DNA from: Paenibacillus amylolyticus
Lineage (GTDB): Bacteria > Bacillota > Bacilli > Paenibacillales > Paenibacillaceae
Direction: 5' to 3'
Assembly (NCBI RefSeq): GCF_003719335.1
Contig: NZ_RIAS01000015.1
Location: 1 to 64,000, forward strand
DNA length: 64,000 nucleotides
Part shown: positions 18,531 through 26,644 of the stretch, one piece after another
How positions within the stretch are numbered: the first letter of the stretch is position 1
Layout: every line of letters begins with the position of its first letter
Position numbers and translations under genes: made by a program
Notes under the pieces: model-generated
The model's input: only the letters and a program-made list of their open reading frames with translations
What the model was told of the DNA's origin: nothing
Databases searched by the model: none

Positions 18531-19847
18531 TTAATCAGGTGTTTTTTCGATGATTGGCTGTTTCTTACTGTCTTCGTTCAATAAACCAAGTACCTCGAAC
18601 AATTTAAACAACAGACTAAGAACCATTCCGGCAATCGTAGCCAGCGCCATGCCTTTCAGGTGTACTCCATAGAAAGAGATTTCCGTACCGCTAAGTCCAA
18701 TAACCAATACGAGTGTAGTTAGGAGCAGATTTGTCGGTTTGGCAAAATCGACTTTTTGTTCAACCAAGATGCGTAGACCAGAAGCCGCAATGACTCCGAA
18801 CAGAAGCAGGGATACACCGCCCATAACCGGTACTGGAATGTTCGCAACAAGCGCTGAGAACGTGCCTGAGAAGGAGAGCAGGATGGCAATGACAGCTGCA
18901 CCACCGATAACGTAAATGGAGTAGACACGAGTCAGAGCCATAACACCGATATTTTCGCCATACGTTGTATTCGGTGTGGAACCCACGAAACCGGACAGAA
19001 TGGTAGACACGCCATTACCGAGCAAGGAACGATGCAGTCCAGGGTCTTTGGACAAATCTTTGCCCACAATGCTGCTCGTGACGAGTAAATGCCCGATATG
19101 TTCTACAATTACAACAAGAGCAACTGGTAAAATTGTAAGGATTACTGACCAGTCAAATGTAGGTGTAGTTACAGTTGGAAGAGAAATGAAATTAGCATCA
19201 GAAATTTTGCCCGTATTAACAAGTCCCATGGAATAACCAAGGACATAACCGGATACAATACCGATCAAAATATGAATAATTTTAGGAAAGCCGCGGAAGG
19301 TTACAGCACCAATGACGGTTATTCCTAACGTGACCATAGATAAAATAATAGGTTTGGCTTGAGGAACCCAACCGGGGTTGTTCACAGGATCAGAATTAAT
19401 CAGACCCGCCATTCCGGCGGCGACAGGTACAAGCTCCAGACCAATCAGGGCAACGATCGCGCCCATCACTGCTGGCGGAAATACAACATTAATCCAGCCT
19501 GTGCCGGCATATTTAATAATGAGTGCTACGAGGCAGAACACGACACCTGTTACGATAAAAGCCGCGAGAGCCATGGAGTATCCATTCTCTGGATGGCCTT
19601 TCAAAACAGCCATAACCGGTGCAATAAAAGCAAAGCTTGATCCGAGATATGCGGGGATTTTCCCTTTGCACATCAGGATGTACAGTAGCGTACCAATTCC
19701 GTTCATCAACAGAATCATGCTAGGGTCCACTCCAAAGAGGTTAGGTACCAGTACTGTACTGCCAAACATAGCGAACAAATGTTGCAAACTCAATAATGCG
19801 CCTGGGCCAAAAGGCATCTTCTGATTAACTTGAATTTCGCGTTGCAA
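18531..19847 (-). CDS. uraA: Uracil permease (NCS2 family)
   Basis: A 438-residue membrane protein of the UraA/PyrP group, which imports uracil by proton symport. The text GALLSLQHLFAMFGSTVLVP near the N terminus, GKIPAYLGSSFAFIAPV, and the span-8/span-10 region with VEHIGHLLVTS and GGVSLLLFGVIAASGLRIL fit UraA better than xanthine permeases. TTG at 19847 is preceded by AAAGGAGATGAG. I saw no PyrR-type attenuator in the 280 bases upstream. It is transcribed towards apt, away from relA. Confidence 0.85.
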   Translation of the reverse strand: MQREIQVNQKMPFGPGALLSLQHLFAMFGSTVLVPNLFGVDPSMILLMNGIGTLLYILMCKGKIPAYLGSSFAFIAPVMAVLKGHPENGYSMALAAFIVTGVVFCLVALIIKYAGTGWINVVFPPAVMGAIVALIGLELVPVAAGMAGLINSDPVNNPGWVPQAKPIILSMVTLGITVIGAVTFRGFPKIIHILIGIVSGYVLGYSMGLVNTGKISDANFISLPTVTTPTFDWSVILTILPVALVVIVEHIGHLLVTSSIVGKDLSKDPGLHRSLLGNGVSTILSGFVGSTPNTTYGENIGVMALTRVYSIYVIGGAAVIAILLSFSGTFSALVANIPVPVMGGVSLLLFGVIAASGLRILVEQKVDFAKPTNLLLTTLVLVIGLSGTEISFYGVHLKGMALATIAGMVLSLLFKLFEVLGLLNEDSKKQPIIEKTPD

Positions 19848-20161
19848 CGAATCTCATCTCCTTTTCCGATACACAAACTTTCAATAGATTACAGAGTTTC
19901 TTTCAAATTAGCAATAACAATTTTCAGGATTGGACTGTAAATCACTTATTTTCTCAGATTCTCCTTCTATTTCAGCAATTATCGGTAATAATGCATAACA
20001 ACTGAACGTTTAAAAAAATTGGATAAACGCTCTTATTCGTCAGCAGTTGACGGGAAACGGGCAAGGCGTCATAATTATAGGAAATTACTTTTACGGGGAA
20101 CCTGTGTTGATATATTGTCACGGGTTCCATTTTGTATAGAAAGGACACGGAACAGATCAGA
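19848..20161. other. Divergent intergenic region uraA/relA
   Basis: About 310 bases between divergent genes. The uraA ribosome site lies at its left end. -35-like and -10-like words occur before relA but not at acceptable spacing, so I assign no promoter. Confidence 0.5.
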
Positions 20162-22339
20162 ATGGGCATAGAGCAATTACTCGAGAAGGCCGGGGCGTAT
20201 ATCAAAGAACCCGATCTGGTGCGCATACGAGAAGCTTACGAATTTGCTGATCAGGCTCACCACGGACAGACGCGAAAATCGGGAGAACCGTATATTCTGC
20301 ATCCGCTTGCGGTTGCCGACATTGTTGTGAATATGCAGATGGACACCATCTCCATTATTGCAGCACTTCTTCATGATGTAGTAGAGGACACTACGGTGTC
20401 ACTTGAAGAGATCCGCACTCATTTCGGCAATACGTGTGCCATGCTTGTTGACGGCTTGACGAAGCTGGAACGCATCCAGTTCCGCTCCAAGGAAGAACAG
20501 CAGAACGAGAACTACCGCAAAATGTTCATCGCCATGGCGCAGGACATCCGTGTCATCGTGATTAAATTGGCTGACCGTCTGCATAATATGCGGACCCTCA
20601 AATTTCAGTCGGAAGAAAGCCAGCGTCGAATCTCGTATGAGACGCTGGAGATTTTCTGTCCGATTGCAAACCGTTTGGGGATCTCTGCGATCAAATGGGA
20701 AATGGAGGACATCGCCCTCCGTTATTTGAATCCGCAACAATACTACCGTATTGCAAATCTGATGCACAAGAAACGTGCAGAGCGAGAGCAGTACATCGAC
20801 ACCGTAATGGACGGCATTACAAGTAAGCTCGAAGAGATGGGCATTCAGGCAGACCTGTCTGGACGACCGAAGCATATCTACAGTGTGTTCAAAAAAATGA
20901 CAACCAAGAACAAGCAGTTTAACGAGATTTATGACCTGCTTGCGATTCGTATTATTGTGGATAATATCAAGGATTGTTATGCTACGCTCGGCATTATCCA
21001 CACATTATGGAAGCCCATGCCTGGACGATTCAAGGATTATATAGCCATGCCAAAAGCCAATATGTATCAGTCCTTGCACACAACCGTGGTGGGACCTAAC
21101 GGGGAGCCAACTGAGGTACAGATTCGTACCTGGGATATGCACCGTACAGCCGAATTTGGTATCGCGGCACACTGGGCTTATAAAGAAGGAACTGCGGCAG
21201 GGCCTCAGTTTGAAGATAAAATCACCTTTTTCCGGGAAATTCTTGAACTTCAAAATGAAGCACAAGATGCTTCCGAATTTGTGGAATCGCTCAAAATGGA
21301 TTTCTTCTCCGATCTGGTGTTTGTATTTACGCCAAAAGGGGAAGTCATTGAATTGCCAAGCGGCTCCGTACCGCTAGACTTTGCCTACCGCATTCATACC
21401 GAGGTGGGGAATCGAACCATTGGTGCCAAAGTAAATGGCCGAATTGTTCCGCTCGACTATCATCTCAAAACGGGCGATATTATCGAAATCTTAACTTCCA
21501 AGCATTCTTACGGTCCAAGCCAAGACTGGTTGAAAATTGCGAAATCTTCACACGCACGGGCTAAGATCAAACAGTGGTTCAAGAAGGAACGCCGTGAAGA
21601 GAACGTAGAAAAAGGCCGGGAGAGCTGTGAGCGAGAACTGAAACGTATGGGACTTGATCCTTCTGCGTGGATGACCGATGACAAGCTAATGGAAGCGGCG
21701 AAGAAATTTGCGTTTAACGATATCGATGATATGCTCGCAGCGGTTGGTTTTGGCGGAATTACGGCTGCTCAGATTGTCACGAAGGCAACGGAAAAGCTTC
21801 GTAAAGAGCAGGAAGAATCCAACTTGCTGGAACTGAATTCCGAGATGCGTGAACTGAAGCCGGCTCCTGAACGCAGAAACAGACCAACCAACGGCATTCG
21901 TGTCAAAGGGATTGATAACCTGCTGGTTCGTTTTGCAAGGTGCTGTAACCCTGTGCCTGGAGATGACATTATCGGTTATGTTACACGTGGCCGCGGCGTT
22001 TCTGTGCACCGCAGTGACTGTCCAAATATCCCTACAAGTGCGGATGGAGAAGAGGCAGCACGGGTAATTGAAGTCGAGTGGGAAGAGAATATCGAATCGA
22101 GCTACAGTGTCGATATTGAGATTACAGGTCATGATCGTAATGGACTGCTCAATGAGGTGCTTCAGGCTGTTTCCGAAAGTAAAACGAACATATCTGCTGT
22201 CACCGGACGGACGGATAAAAATAAATTAGCATTGGTGCACGTCACCATTCTCATTCGCAATACAGATCATCTGCATGCCGTTGTGGAACGAATCAAACGG
22301 GTGAAGGATGTTTATTCTGTACACCGAATTATGCAGTAA
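20162..22339 (+). CDS. relA: Bifunctional (p)ppGpp synthetase/hydrolase Rel
   Basis: Rel makes ppGpp from GTP and ATP on amino-acid starvation and can hydrolyse it. About 725 residues: N-terminal HD hydrolase domain (ILHPLAVADIV, AALLHDVVEDT), the synthetase domain (KPMPGRFKDYIAMPKANMYQSLHT, EVQIRTWDMH), TGS domain (FTPKGEVIELPSGSVPLDFAYRIH), a Cys-containing zinc-finger region (RCCNPVPGDDIIG) and a C-terminal ACT domain. ATG 20162 gives the usual MGIEQLLEKAG N terminus, although the ribosome site is weak. dtd follows after 12 bases. Confidence 0.95.
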   Translation: MGIEQLLEKAGAYIKEPDLVRIREAYEFADQAHHGQTRKSGEPYILHPLAVADIVVNMQMDTISIIAALLHDVVEDTTVSLEEIRTHFGNTCAMLVDGLTKLERIQFRSKEEQQNENYRKMFIAMAQDIRVIVIKLADRLHNMRTLKFQSEESQRRISYETLEIFCPIANRLGISAIKWEMEDIALRYLNPQQYYRIANLMHKKRAEREQYIDTVMDGITSKLEEMGIQADLSGRPKHIYSVFKKMTTKNKQFNEIYDLLAIRIIVDNIKDCYATLGIIHTLWKPMPGRFKDYIAMPKANMYQSLHTTVVGPNGEPTEVQIRTWDMHRTAEFGIAAHWAYKEGTAAGPQFEDKITFFREILELQNEAQDASEFVESLKMDFFSDLVFVFTPKGEVIELPSGSVPLDFAYRIHTEVGNRTIGAKVNGRIVPLDYHLKTGDIIEILTSKHSYGPSQDWLKIAKSSHARAKIKQWFKKERREENVEKGRESCERELKRMGLDPSAWMTDDKLMEAAKKFAFNDIDDMLAAVGFGGITAAQIVTKATEKLRKEQEESNLLELNSEMRELKPAPERRNRPTNGIRVKGIDNLLVRFARCCNPVPGDDIIGYVTRGRGVSVHRSDCPNIPTSADGEEAARVIEVEWEENIESSYSVDIEITGHDRNGLLNEVLQAVSESKTNISAVTGRTDKNKLALVHVTILIRNTDHLHAVVERIKRVKDVYSVHRIMQ

Positions 22340-22351
22340 GGAGTCCGTAAG

Positions 22352-22801
22352 ATGAGAGTGCTGGTACAACGCTGTAAAGAGGCTCAGGTAACCGTGGGAG
22401 ATGAATTGACAGGCAGAATCGAATCCGGTTTAATGCTGCTTGTAGGCATAACTCATGAGGATACGGAGAAAGACGCGATCTACTTGGCAGATAAAATTAG
22501 CGGGCTTCGCATTTTCGAGGATGAACAGGAAAAGATGAATCTCAGCCTGCTGGATGTAGGTGGTGCGGTTTTGTCCGTTTCACAGTTTACGCTGTATGGT
22601 GATTGCCGTAAAGGCAAACGCCCAAGCTTTGTTGCTGCGGCTCGTCCAGAGGCAGCTGAGCAATTATATGAAACGTTTAATCAGTTATTGCGAGATAAAG
22701 GGATTCAGGTGGAAACGGGACGTTTCGGAGCGACGATGGATGTTACGTTTACGAACTGGGGACCGGTTACCCTGATGGTAGAAAGTCCTTCGCGAGACTG
22801 A
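22352..22801 (+). CDS. dtd: D-aminoacyl-tRNA deacylase Dtd
   Basis: Dtd removes D-amino acids, and glycine from tRNA-Ala. The 149-residue protein has the family motifs SVSQFTLYGDCRKGKRPSF and a C-terminal Gly-cisPro segment that here reads NWGPVT where NDGPVT is more usual; the Gly-Pro itself is kept. AAGGAGTC precedes the ATG. The relA-dtd pair is conserved in Firmicutes. Confidence 0.94.
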   Translation: MRVLVQRCKEAQVTVGDELTGRIESGLMLLVGITHEDTEKDAIYLADKISGLRIFEDEQEKMNLSLLDVGGAVLSVSQFTLYGDCRKGKRPSFVAAARPEAAEQLYETFNQLLRDKGIQVETGRFGATMDVTFTNWGPVTLMVESPSRD

Positions 22802-22905
22802 GTTTGCGCATAAATGCGCAGTGAAGAGGTCATAATGAGAGAGAAATAAACGTTGGTATTACATTGTAGTTGTATCTTTGTTAATCAAAGGAGTTTCTCT
22901 TAATT

Positions 22906-23073
22906 ATGCGCCAATCTGCAAAAGTAATTAAAAATCAGAACGAGCCGCTAATGATGCCTGGCAATCTGGCTGAGTCACTTCAACTTGCCCGCTCTGCTGC
23001 AGCACATGTGTCCACATTGTGGATGTTGCAAACTTCAGATAAAGACAGGCAGGAGCATCACCCACGACCATAG
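22906..23073 (+). CDS. Possible small protein (55 aa)
   Basis: An ATG preceded by AAAGGAG (12 bases upstream) opens a 55-residue frame rich in Met, Ala, Gln and His, with no membrane span. It is followed 30 bases later by a strong terminator, so the stretch between dtd and 23142 looks like a separate transcription unit. I do not recognise the protein. An RNA-only function of the transcript is equally possible. Confidence 0.4.
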   Translation: MRQSAKVIKNQNEPLMMPGNLAESLQLARSAAAHVSTLWMLQTSDKDRQEHHPRP

Positions 23074-23105
23074 CCTAACCATTTAACAAAACTTAATAGT
23101 TATGT

Positions 23106-23142
23106 AAAAAGCCCCGGTTGTTTGACAATCCGGGGCTTTTTG
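23106..23142 (+). terminator. Rho-independent terminator
   Basis: AAAAAGCCCCGG and CCGGGGCTTTTT form a perfect stem around TTGTTTGACAAT. Confidence 0.92.
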
Positions 23143-23324
23143 CTGTTATGATTCACAGTTCATTTTCTCGGAGAAAGGCTGCAAAATTAATTCCAAATGT
23201 ATTGATTGTTATAAAAGGCACTCCTTGGGGTAATAACAAAACGAGGCACAAAAGACGTGCCAAAGGATAGAATCAATCTCTCTAGGTTTAATCACATTCG
23301 AATACGGAAAGGAGACCATAGATC

Positions 23325-23831
23325 ATGAGTAAAGTTGCTTTTTTGCTTGCGAATGAGTTTGAGGATTCAGAAATGAAGGTTCCGTACGATGAGGTGAAAA
23401 AGGCTGGACATGAGGTACACATTATCGGGTTAAAAGCGGGTGAAACGCTTCAAGGCAAGGGAGGCAAGGCTTCCTATACGACGGACAAAGCGATCTCAGA
23501 GGTTCATGCGTCAGATTATGATGCTGTCGTTATTCCGGGTGGGTCGTCGCCGGAAAATTTGCGAACAGACGCCAATATCCTGAAGTTTGTTACAGAAATC
23601 AATGCGGCTAACAAACCAATCGCTGCAATCTGCCATGGTCCGCAAATTTTGGCTAGCGCAGATCTGCTCAAGGGACGAACAATTACATCTTATCCTCCAC
23701 TCAAGGATGACATGGTAAATGCAGGAGCAGACTTCAAGGATCATGAAGCGGTTGTGGATGGGAACTATATTACATCCCGTACACCTGAAGATGAACCAGC
23801 ATTTGTTCGTGAATTAATGAAAGTAATATAA
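23325..23831 (+). CDS. PfpI/DJ-1 family protein (general stress protein 18-like)
   Basis: The 168-residue protein belongs to the DJ-1/PfpI glutamine-amidotransferase-like superfamily. The nucleophile elbow AAICHGPQILA (Cys), an N-terminal acidic residue in ANEFEDSE and the motif VIPGGSSPENLR are present. B. subtilis YfkM is a plausible homologue. Members act as glyoxalase/deglycase-like or chaperone stress proteins; the exact activity is not known from sequence. AAAGGAGA precedes the ATG. Confidence 0.85.
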   Translation: MSKVAFLLANEFEDSEMKVPYDEVKKAGHEVHIIGLKAGETLQGKGGKASYTTDKAISEVHASDYDAVVIPGGSSPENLRTDANILKFVTEINAANKPIAAICHGPQILASADLLKGRTITSYPPLKDDMVNAGADFKDHEAVVDGNYITSRTPEDEPAFVRELMKVI

Positions 23832-23899
23832 GCAAAAGGGTAAACTGAATACGATAGTGGCATCTAATGATAATTTTATTCCATAAAGGAGGGTTTGAC

Positions 23900-24346
23900 A
23901 TGGCAAAACATATTCAGGCGTATTTTCGAACCGAGGACGAGGCAGAGGGTGCAAGAACTTCACTATTGACGTTCCATACCGAGCAGCTTGAGGTAGGTCA
24001 ACTGGATGCTGCCATTGGCAGGGATACACGAGTTATGGTTCCACTGGTACCTTATAATACGGCTGGTGGTGTAGGCACGAACGGTGCTATGGGCGTAGGA
24101 GCAGCTCCAGGGGTTCCAGCTAGCGAAAATGTAATTCCAGTTGTCACCGATGTCAATCGTGACGCTGAACGCGACCCTCGCAACAGAGTGAACGAAGACG
24201 GAGATATGCTGGATGCCGCAGATGTGACTTCGGCCGATTATGATGACCTGCATTATGTTCTGTCTGCCAAAGTAAGAGATGAGGATTATGATGCAATCGT
24301 TCATAAACTTCGCTCTAACCATGCCTATGTGGAAGAACTCGATTAA
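23900..24346 (+). CDS. Conserved hypothetical protein, stress-protein-like
   Basis: A soluble 148-residue protein with two similar alpha/beta halves (MAKHIQAYFRTEDEAEGART and DLHYVLSAKVRDEDYDAIVHKL) joined by a Gly/Ala- and Asp/Arg-rich linker. The arrangement recalls YflT-type heat-stress proteins but I cannot identify it firmly. AAAGGAGGG precedes the ATG at 23900. It lies 68 bases after the PfpI gene and is followed by a terminator, so the two may form a stress operon. This is the last host gene before the phage. Confidence 0.65.
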   Translation: MAKHIQAYFRTEDEAEGARTSLLTFHTEQLEVGQLDAAIGRDTRVMVPLVPYNTAGGVGTNGAMGVGAAPGVPASENVIPVVTDVNRDAERDPRNRVNEDGDMLDAADVTSADYDDLHYVLSAKVRDEDYDAIVHKLRSNHAYVEELD

Positions 24347-24364
24347 TCAATAGATATTAAGCTG

Positions 24365-24416
24365 GCCCTTACGTTGCCCGGTTTCCTATTGCCGGGAAGA
24401 CGTAAGGGCTTTTAAT
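24365..24416 (+). terminator. Terminator after the 148-aa gene
   Basis: GCCCTTACGT pairs with ACGTAAGGGC outside an inner CCCGG/CCGGG stem and is followed by TTTT. It lies 90 bases left of the phage boundary. Confidence 0.85.
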
Positions 24417-24506
24417 AATACGTGGAGATTCGATGGAACCTGCAGATTTGCTGACTAAAAAGAAAAGATGCTGTGGAAAAATCCTATATTAAAGCGCTAT
24501 CATTTT

Positions 24507-24523
24507 TGTAATATTCCTGTAAT
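24507..24523 (+). repeat. Candidate attL, 17-bp repeat
   Basis: TGTAATATTCCTGTAAT. It matches 36257-36273 at 16 of 17 positions (T/C difference at position 8). It directly abuts the stop codon of the last integrase-operon gene. Confidence 0.65.
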
Positions 24524-24747
24524 TACTCTTCCTTTCCCATGTCATACTCTGAAATAAGGAATTGCGCTACATAAGCAATGGCAATCATATAAAACATCCC
24601 ACACACTACGCGATATAATGGTAAAAATGTATCAAGTATTCCTGTATCTTTGAAATAAAAGTACAGGAATTGTAGAAGCCATAGAAGTACAGCACAGAAG
24701 ATCAGCCAGACTAGAACATAATTAATCTTCCTTCTCACAAACATCAT
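24523..24747 (-). CDS. Phage small membrane protein (74 aa)
   Basis: A protein of 74 residues with two predicted membrane spans (about residues 10-30 and 45-66), a basic N terminus and an acidic C terminus. No family recognised. It is the last gene of the integrase transcription unit. AAAGG is very close to the first ATG, so the second Met (24744) may be the start. Confidence 0.65.
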   Translation of the reverse strand: MMFVRRKINYVLVWLIFCAVLLWLLQFLYFYFKDTGILDTFLPLYRVVCGMFYMIAIAYVAQFLISEYDMGKEE

Positions 24748-24762
24748 CCTTTCTACAACGAA

Positions 24763-24942
24763 TTAGATATTACTGATTTTTTCAAGAGCAGAACGAGTTT
24801 GTTCCAAACTAGAAATAAGATACTCATAATAGCCAGGCTCATTATCTTTATCTATATTCTTAGCAACATTTTCATACTGTCTAATACGCGATTCCAAAGC
24901 GGACTGTATTTGAAACCATTCATGAAAAGTTAATTCTTCCAT
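24763..24942 (-). CDS. Phage small soluble protein (59 aa)
   Basis: A charged, helical 59-residue protein (MEELTFHEWFQIQSALE at its start) without a membrane span. GAGGATG lies about ten bases upstream of the ATG. It sits between two small membrane protein genes downstream of the integrase. Function unknown. Confidence 0.6.
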   Translation of the reverse strand: MEELTFHEWFQIQSALESRIRQYENVAKNIDKDNEPGYYEYLISSLEQTRSALEKISNI

Positions 24943-24957
24943 AACAACACATCCTCA

Positions 24958-25071
24958 TTAAAATTTTCTATAAAAATAAGCCAGGGCAAGCATAATAGCC
25001 AAACAGATACAAACCACACCCAAAGCTATTTTTGGATCACCAACCGTATAATCAAAAATCGAATCGTTCAT
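24958..25071 (-). CDS. Phage single-span microprotein (37 aa)
   Basis: Thirty-seven residues: an acidic N-terminal part, one membrane span (about residues 15-32) and a YRKF basic C end, a topology like small inovirus coat proteins. AAAGGTG precedes the ATG. It lies 15 bases after the integrase. Function unknown. Confidence 0.55.
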   Translation of the reverse strand: MNDSIFDYTVGDPKIALGVVCICLAIMLALAYFYRKF

Positions 25072-25086
25072 AGAAAAACACACCTT

Positions 25087-25638
25087 TCACATTTCAAAGT
25101 CCATAATGGCACGGTCTATATTTTCCTGAACAAGTCCTATGTATATCATCGTCATTCGTGGCGTACTATGATTAAGGATTTCCTGTAAGGTTCCTATGTC
25201 TTTCGTCCGCTGGTAGAAATGATATGCAAAGGATTTTCGCATGGTGTGAGTACCTACATCATCTAGACCCAACTCATTAGCAATCTTTTTTAAGATTCTC
25301 CAGGCTTGTACGTCGCTGATCGGGAAGTCACCCATCTGGCTTTTAAACAACAGATCATCAGGGCCGAGCCAGTCATACTCTGAAAGATAATGGTCAAAAT
25401 AACTACGTAGGCGTTTGTTAATAATAATCTTGCGATACTTTTTGGTTTTTTTCTCAGTTAGTTCGATATATTTGCCTGAAACATCCCTAACCCGAAGCGG
25501 CAATATGTCGCTGATCCGAAGACCTGTCGAAATCCCAACGCAGAAGAGTAGCCAGTTCCGAAGTTCCCACTGCTTAAGAAGCTCTTTAAAATCTTCAATA
25601 ATGTCGAGATTTCGTATAGGCTGCATCCTGCGTCCCAT
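25087..25638 (-). CDS. Phage tyrosine recombinase (integrase)
   Basis: Catalyses site-specific integration and excision. The 183-residue protein is essentially a catalytic domain: GISTGLRISDIL gives the first Arg, HTMRKSFAYHFYQ the His-x-x-Arg, and LNHSTPRMTMIYIGL the second His and the Tyr nucleophile. It lacks a typical arm-binding domain and has a short core-binding part, so it is smaller than lambda-type or Xer enzymes. ATG at 25638 has GGAG nine bases upstream. It lies near the left border, as expected for a phage integrase. Filamentous phages often borrow host XerCD instead, so an own integrase is notable. Confidence 0.88.
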   Translation of the reverse strand: MGRRMQPIRNLDIIEDFKELLKQWELRNWLLFCVGISTGLRISDILPLRVRDVSGKYIELTEKKTKKYRKIIINKRLRSYFDHYLSEYDWLGPDDLLFKSQMGDFPISDVQAWRILKKIANELGLDDVGTHTMRKSFAYHFYQRTKDIGTLQEILNHSTPRMTMIYIGLVQENIDRAIMDFEM

Positions 25639-25733
25639 TCCGAAAAACTCCATTCGTGTTGTTTTGTGCAAAGAAAAAACCGTTTAAAGAAAAATTCGTT
25701 TTTAAGGGCTGAAAACCGCGCTGTGACGGCGTT

Positions 25734-25800
25734 CGTGGAGCCACGCATGTATTTTGTACCCCCGTGTTACAGAACGGGGGTTCAGGGCGGCTACGCCGCC
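25734..25800. other. Cluster of three GC-rich hairpins in the phage
   Basis: Three consecutive inverted repeats stand between the integrase and the 46-aa gene: CGTGG-AG-CCACG (25734-25745), CCCCCGT with ACGGGGG (25759-25780) and GGCGGC-TAC-GCCGCC (25786-25800). None has a T tract on either strand, so they are not simple terminators. A single-strand origin or packaging signal is possible. Confidence 0.5.
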
Positions 25801-25810
25801 TACAAACGCT

Positions 25811-25951
25811 TTAATATCCAAAGAACAAAAAGCGAAACCGTTCAACAACTGACAACGGATCGAGAAGAAAACCAATAACGAACATTGACGCACCAAGAAC
25901 CCCTAGAACTAACAAACATTTATCTAAAAAAGCATTTTGTTCTTTATCCAT
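25811..25951 (-). CDS. Phage single-span microprotein (46 aa)
   Basis: Forty-six residues with a charged N terminus, a span at about residues 13-31 and an Arg/Phe-rich C terminus. GGAGG lies seven bases before the ATG, inside the end of the zinc-ribbon gene. Function unknown. Confidence 0.6.
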   Translation of the reverse strand: MDKEQNAFLDKCLLVLGVLGASMFVIGFLLDPLSVVERFRFLFFGY

Positions 25952-25953
25952 GG

Positions 25954-26097
25954 TTAGACCTCCACAGCCCATTGAAGGCCACAACAAGGACAGCGATCCA
26001 CTACAGAAGGGAGTTGACGTCCGCGAACGTCTCTAAGGCGATCCTTGGGATATGTAATGCGTATCGTTTGAACAGTCTTACAACGTAAACACTTCAT
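25954..26097 (-). CDS. Phage small zinc-ribbon protein (47 aa)
   Basis: Forty-seven residues with CLRC near the N terminus and CPCCG near the C terminus, a four-Cys zinc-ribbon pattern, and many Arg/Lys residues between. AGGAGG lies ahead of the ATG. It is the first gene of the minus-strand unit that runs on to the integrase, divergent from the ribbon-helix-helix gene. A DNA- or RNA-binding regulatory role is an inference. Confidence 0.65.
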   Translation of the reverse strand: MKCLRCKTVQTIRITYPKDRLRDVRGRQLPSVVDRCPCCGLQWAVEV

Positions 26098-26239
26098 GCT
26101 AATAACCTCCTGAAATTGTTTAGTTAGTCAATAGCCTGCCGGATCGGCAGTGTGTTAAAAGGGAAAGGGGACAGGCCGAGGTGAATAGAGAACATATATT
26201 CGTCTTATCTTTCCCGGTTTTCATGATGCTACAGGATAA

Positions 26240-26259
26240 GTAGGGGATATATCCCCTAC
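26240..26259. repeat. Perfect 20-bp palindrome
   Basis: GTAGGGGATATATCCCCTAC is self-complementary over all 20 bases. It lies in the divergent region between the zinc-ribbon and ribbon-helix-helix genes and is distinct from the CTATAG boxes nearby. It may be an operator or replication structure. Confidence 0.6.
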
Positions 26260-26291
26260 ACCCCTAAAAACAAAATCGCTTAAGCAATATT

Positions 26292-26374
26292 TCTATAGAA
26301 CTGACTAGTTCATGTATAGATATTAACACCATGTCTATAGATATGTCTATAGATCATTGATACTTTTCTATAGA
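26292..26374 (+). promoter_or_regulatory. Operator array of five TCTATAGA-type boxes
   Basis: Boxes begin at 26292, 26313 (variant TGTATAGA), 26334, 26346 and 26367, so the spacings are 21, 21, 12 and 21 bases, about one or two helical turns. The last box lies inside the spacer of the promoter at 26357-26386. This is the expected arrangement for cooperative binding by the ribbon-helix-helix protein encoded next to it. Confidence 0.7.
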
Positions 26375-26386
26375 TTCTGCTATAAT
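26357..26386 (+). promoter_or_regulatory. SigA promoter of the ribbon-helix-helix gene
   Basis: TTGATA, an 18-base spacer and TATAAT, 27 bases before the start codon. The spacer contains an operator box. Confidence 0.75.
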
Positions 26387-26413
26387 CATATCCAGAAGGG
26401 ATGTGAACAGACC

Positions 26414-26614
26414 ATGAGAAAGCAAATGCAGGTCTATAGTAGCGTGAAGGCCATCGTCCAGGACTTGAAGAAAGACTTGGAGCTATCGAACGAATCGGAA
26501 GTAATTGCCTATATGTACACGATTTTTAACAGCCGCAGAAAGTCGATTACATTGGATGAACATCGAGCGGCATTACAGGCTACCCGAGACATTATCAATC
26601 AATCAACGATGTAA
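26414..26614 (+). CDS. Phage ribbon-helix-helix regulator (66 aa)
   Basis: A 66-residue protein with a short beta strand (MQVYSS), helix A (VKAIVQDLKKDLEL) and helix B starting SNESEVIAYMYTIF, the classic Arc/CopG-type DNA-binding fold. It is the only phage gene on the plus strand, and the five-box operator array lies directly upstream, so autoregulation and control of the divergent integrase operon are likely. It may be the lysogeny repressor or a copy-number regulator. The ATG at 26414 was chosen because the promoter lies just upstream of it. Confidence 0.75.
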   Translation: MRKQMQVYSSVKAIVQDLKKDLELSNESEVIAYMYTIFNSRRKSITLDEHRAALQATRDIINQSTM

Positions 26615-26644
26615 AAGCCCTCCGATCAGGAAGGCTTTTTTTCT
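26614..26644. terminator. Bidirectional terminator between regulator and structural operon
   Basis: AAAAGCC-TCC and GGA-AGGCTTTT flank GATCA, with T on the plus side and A on the other. It ends the ribbon-helix-helix transcript and may also stop the long minus-strand operon. Confidence 0.75.

Noticed and set aside
20101..20140. SigA promoter of relA using TTGATA or TTGTCA with TATAGA
   Set aside because: Spacers would be 22 or 14 bases, both outside the usual range.
22352..22801. Dtd with NWGPVT considered as an inactive enzyme
   Set aside because: The Gly-Pro that forms the cis-Pro motif is intact; only a neighbouring residue differs, so activity is likely kept.
24480..24530. dif-like site for XerCD-mediated phage integration
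   Set aside because: The border repeat does not resemble the Firmicute dif consensus, and the phage has its own tyrosine recombinase.
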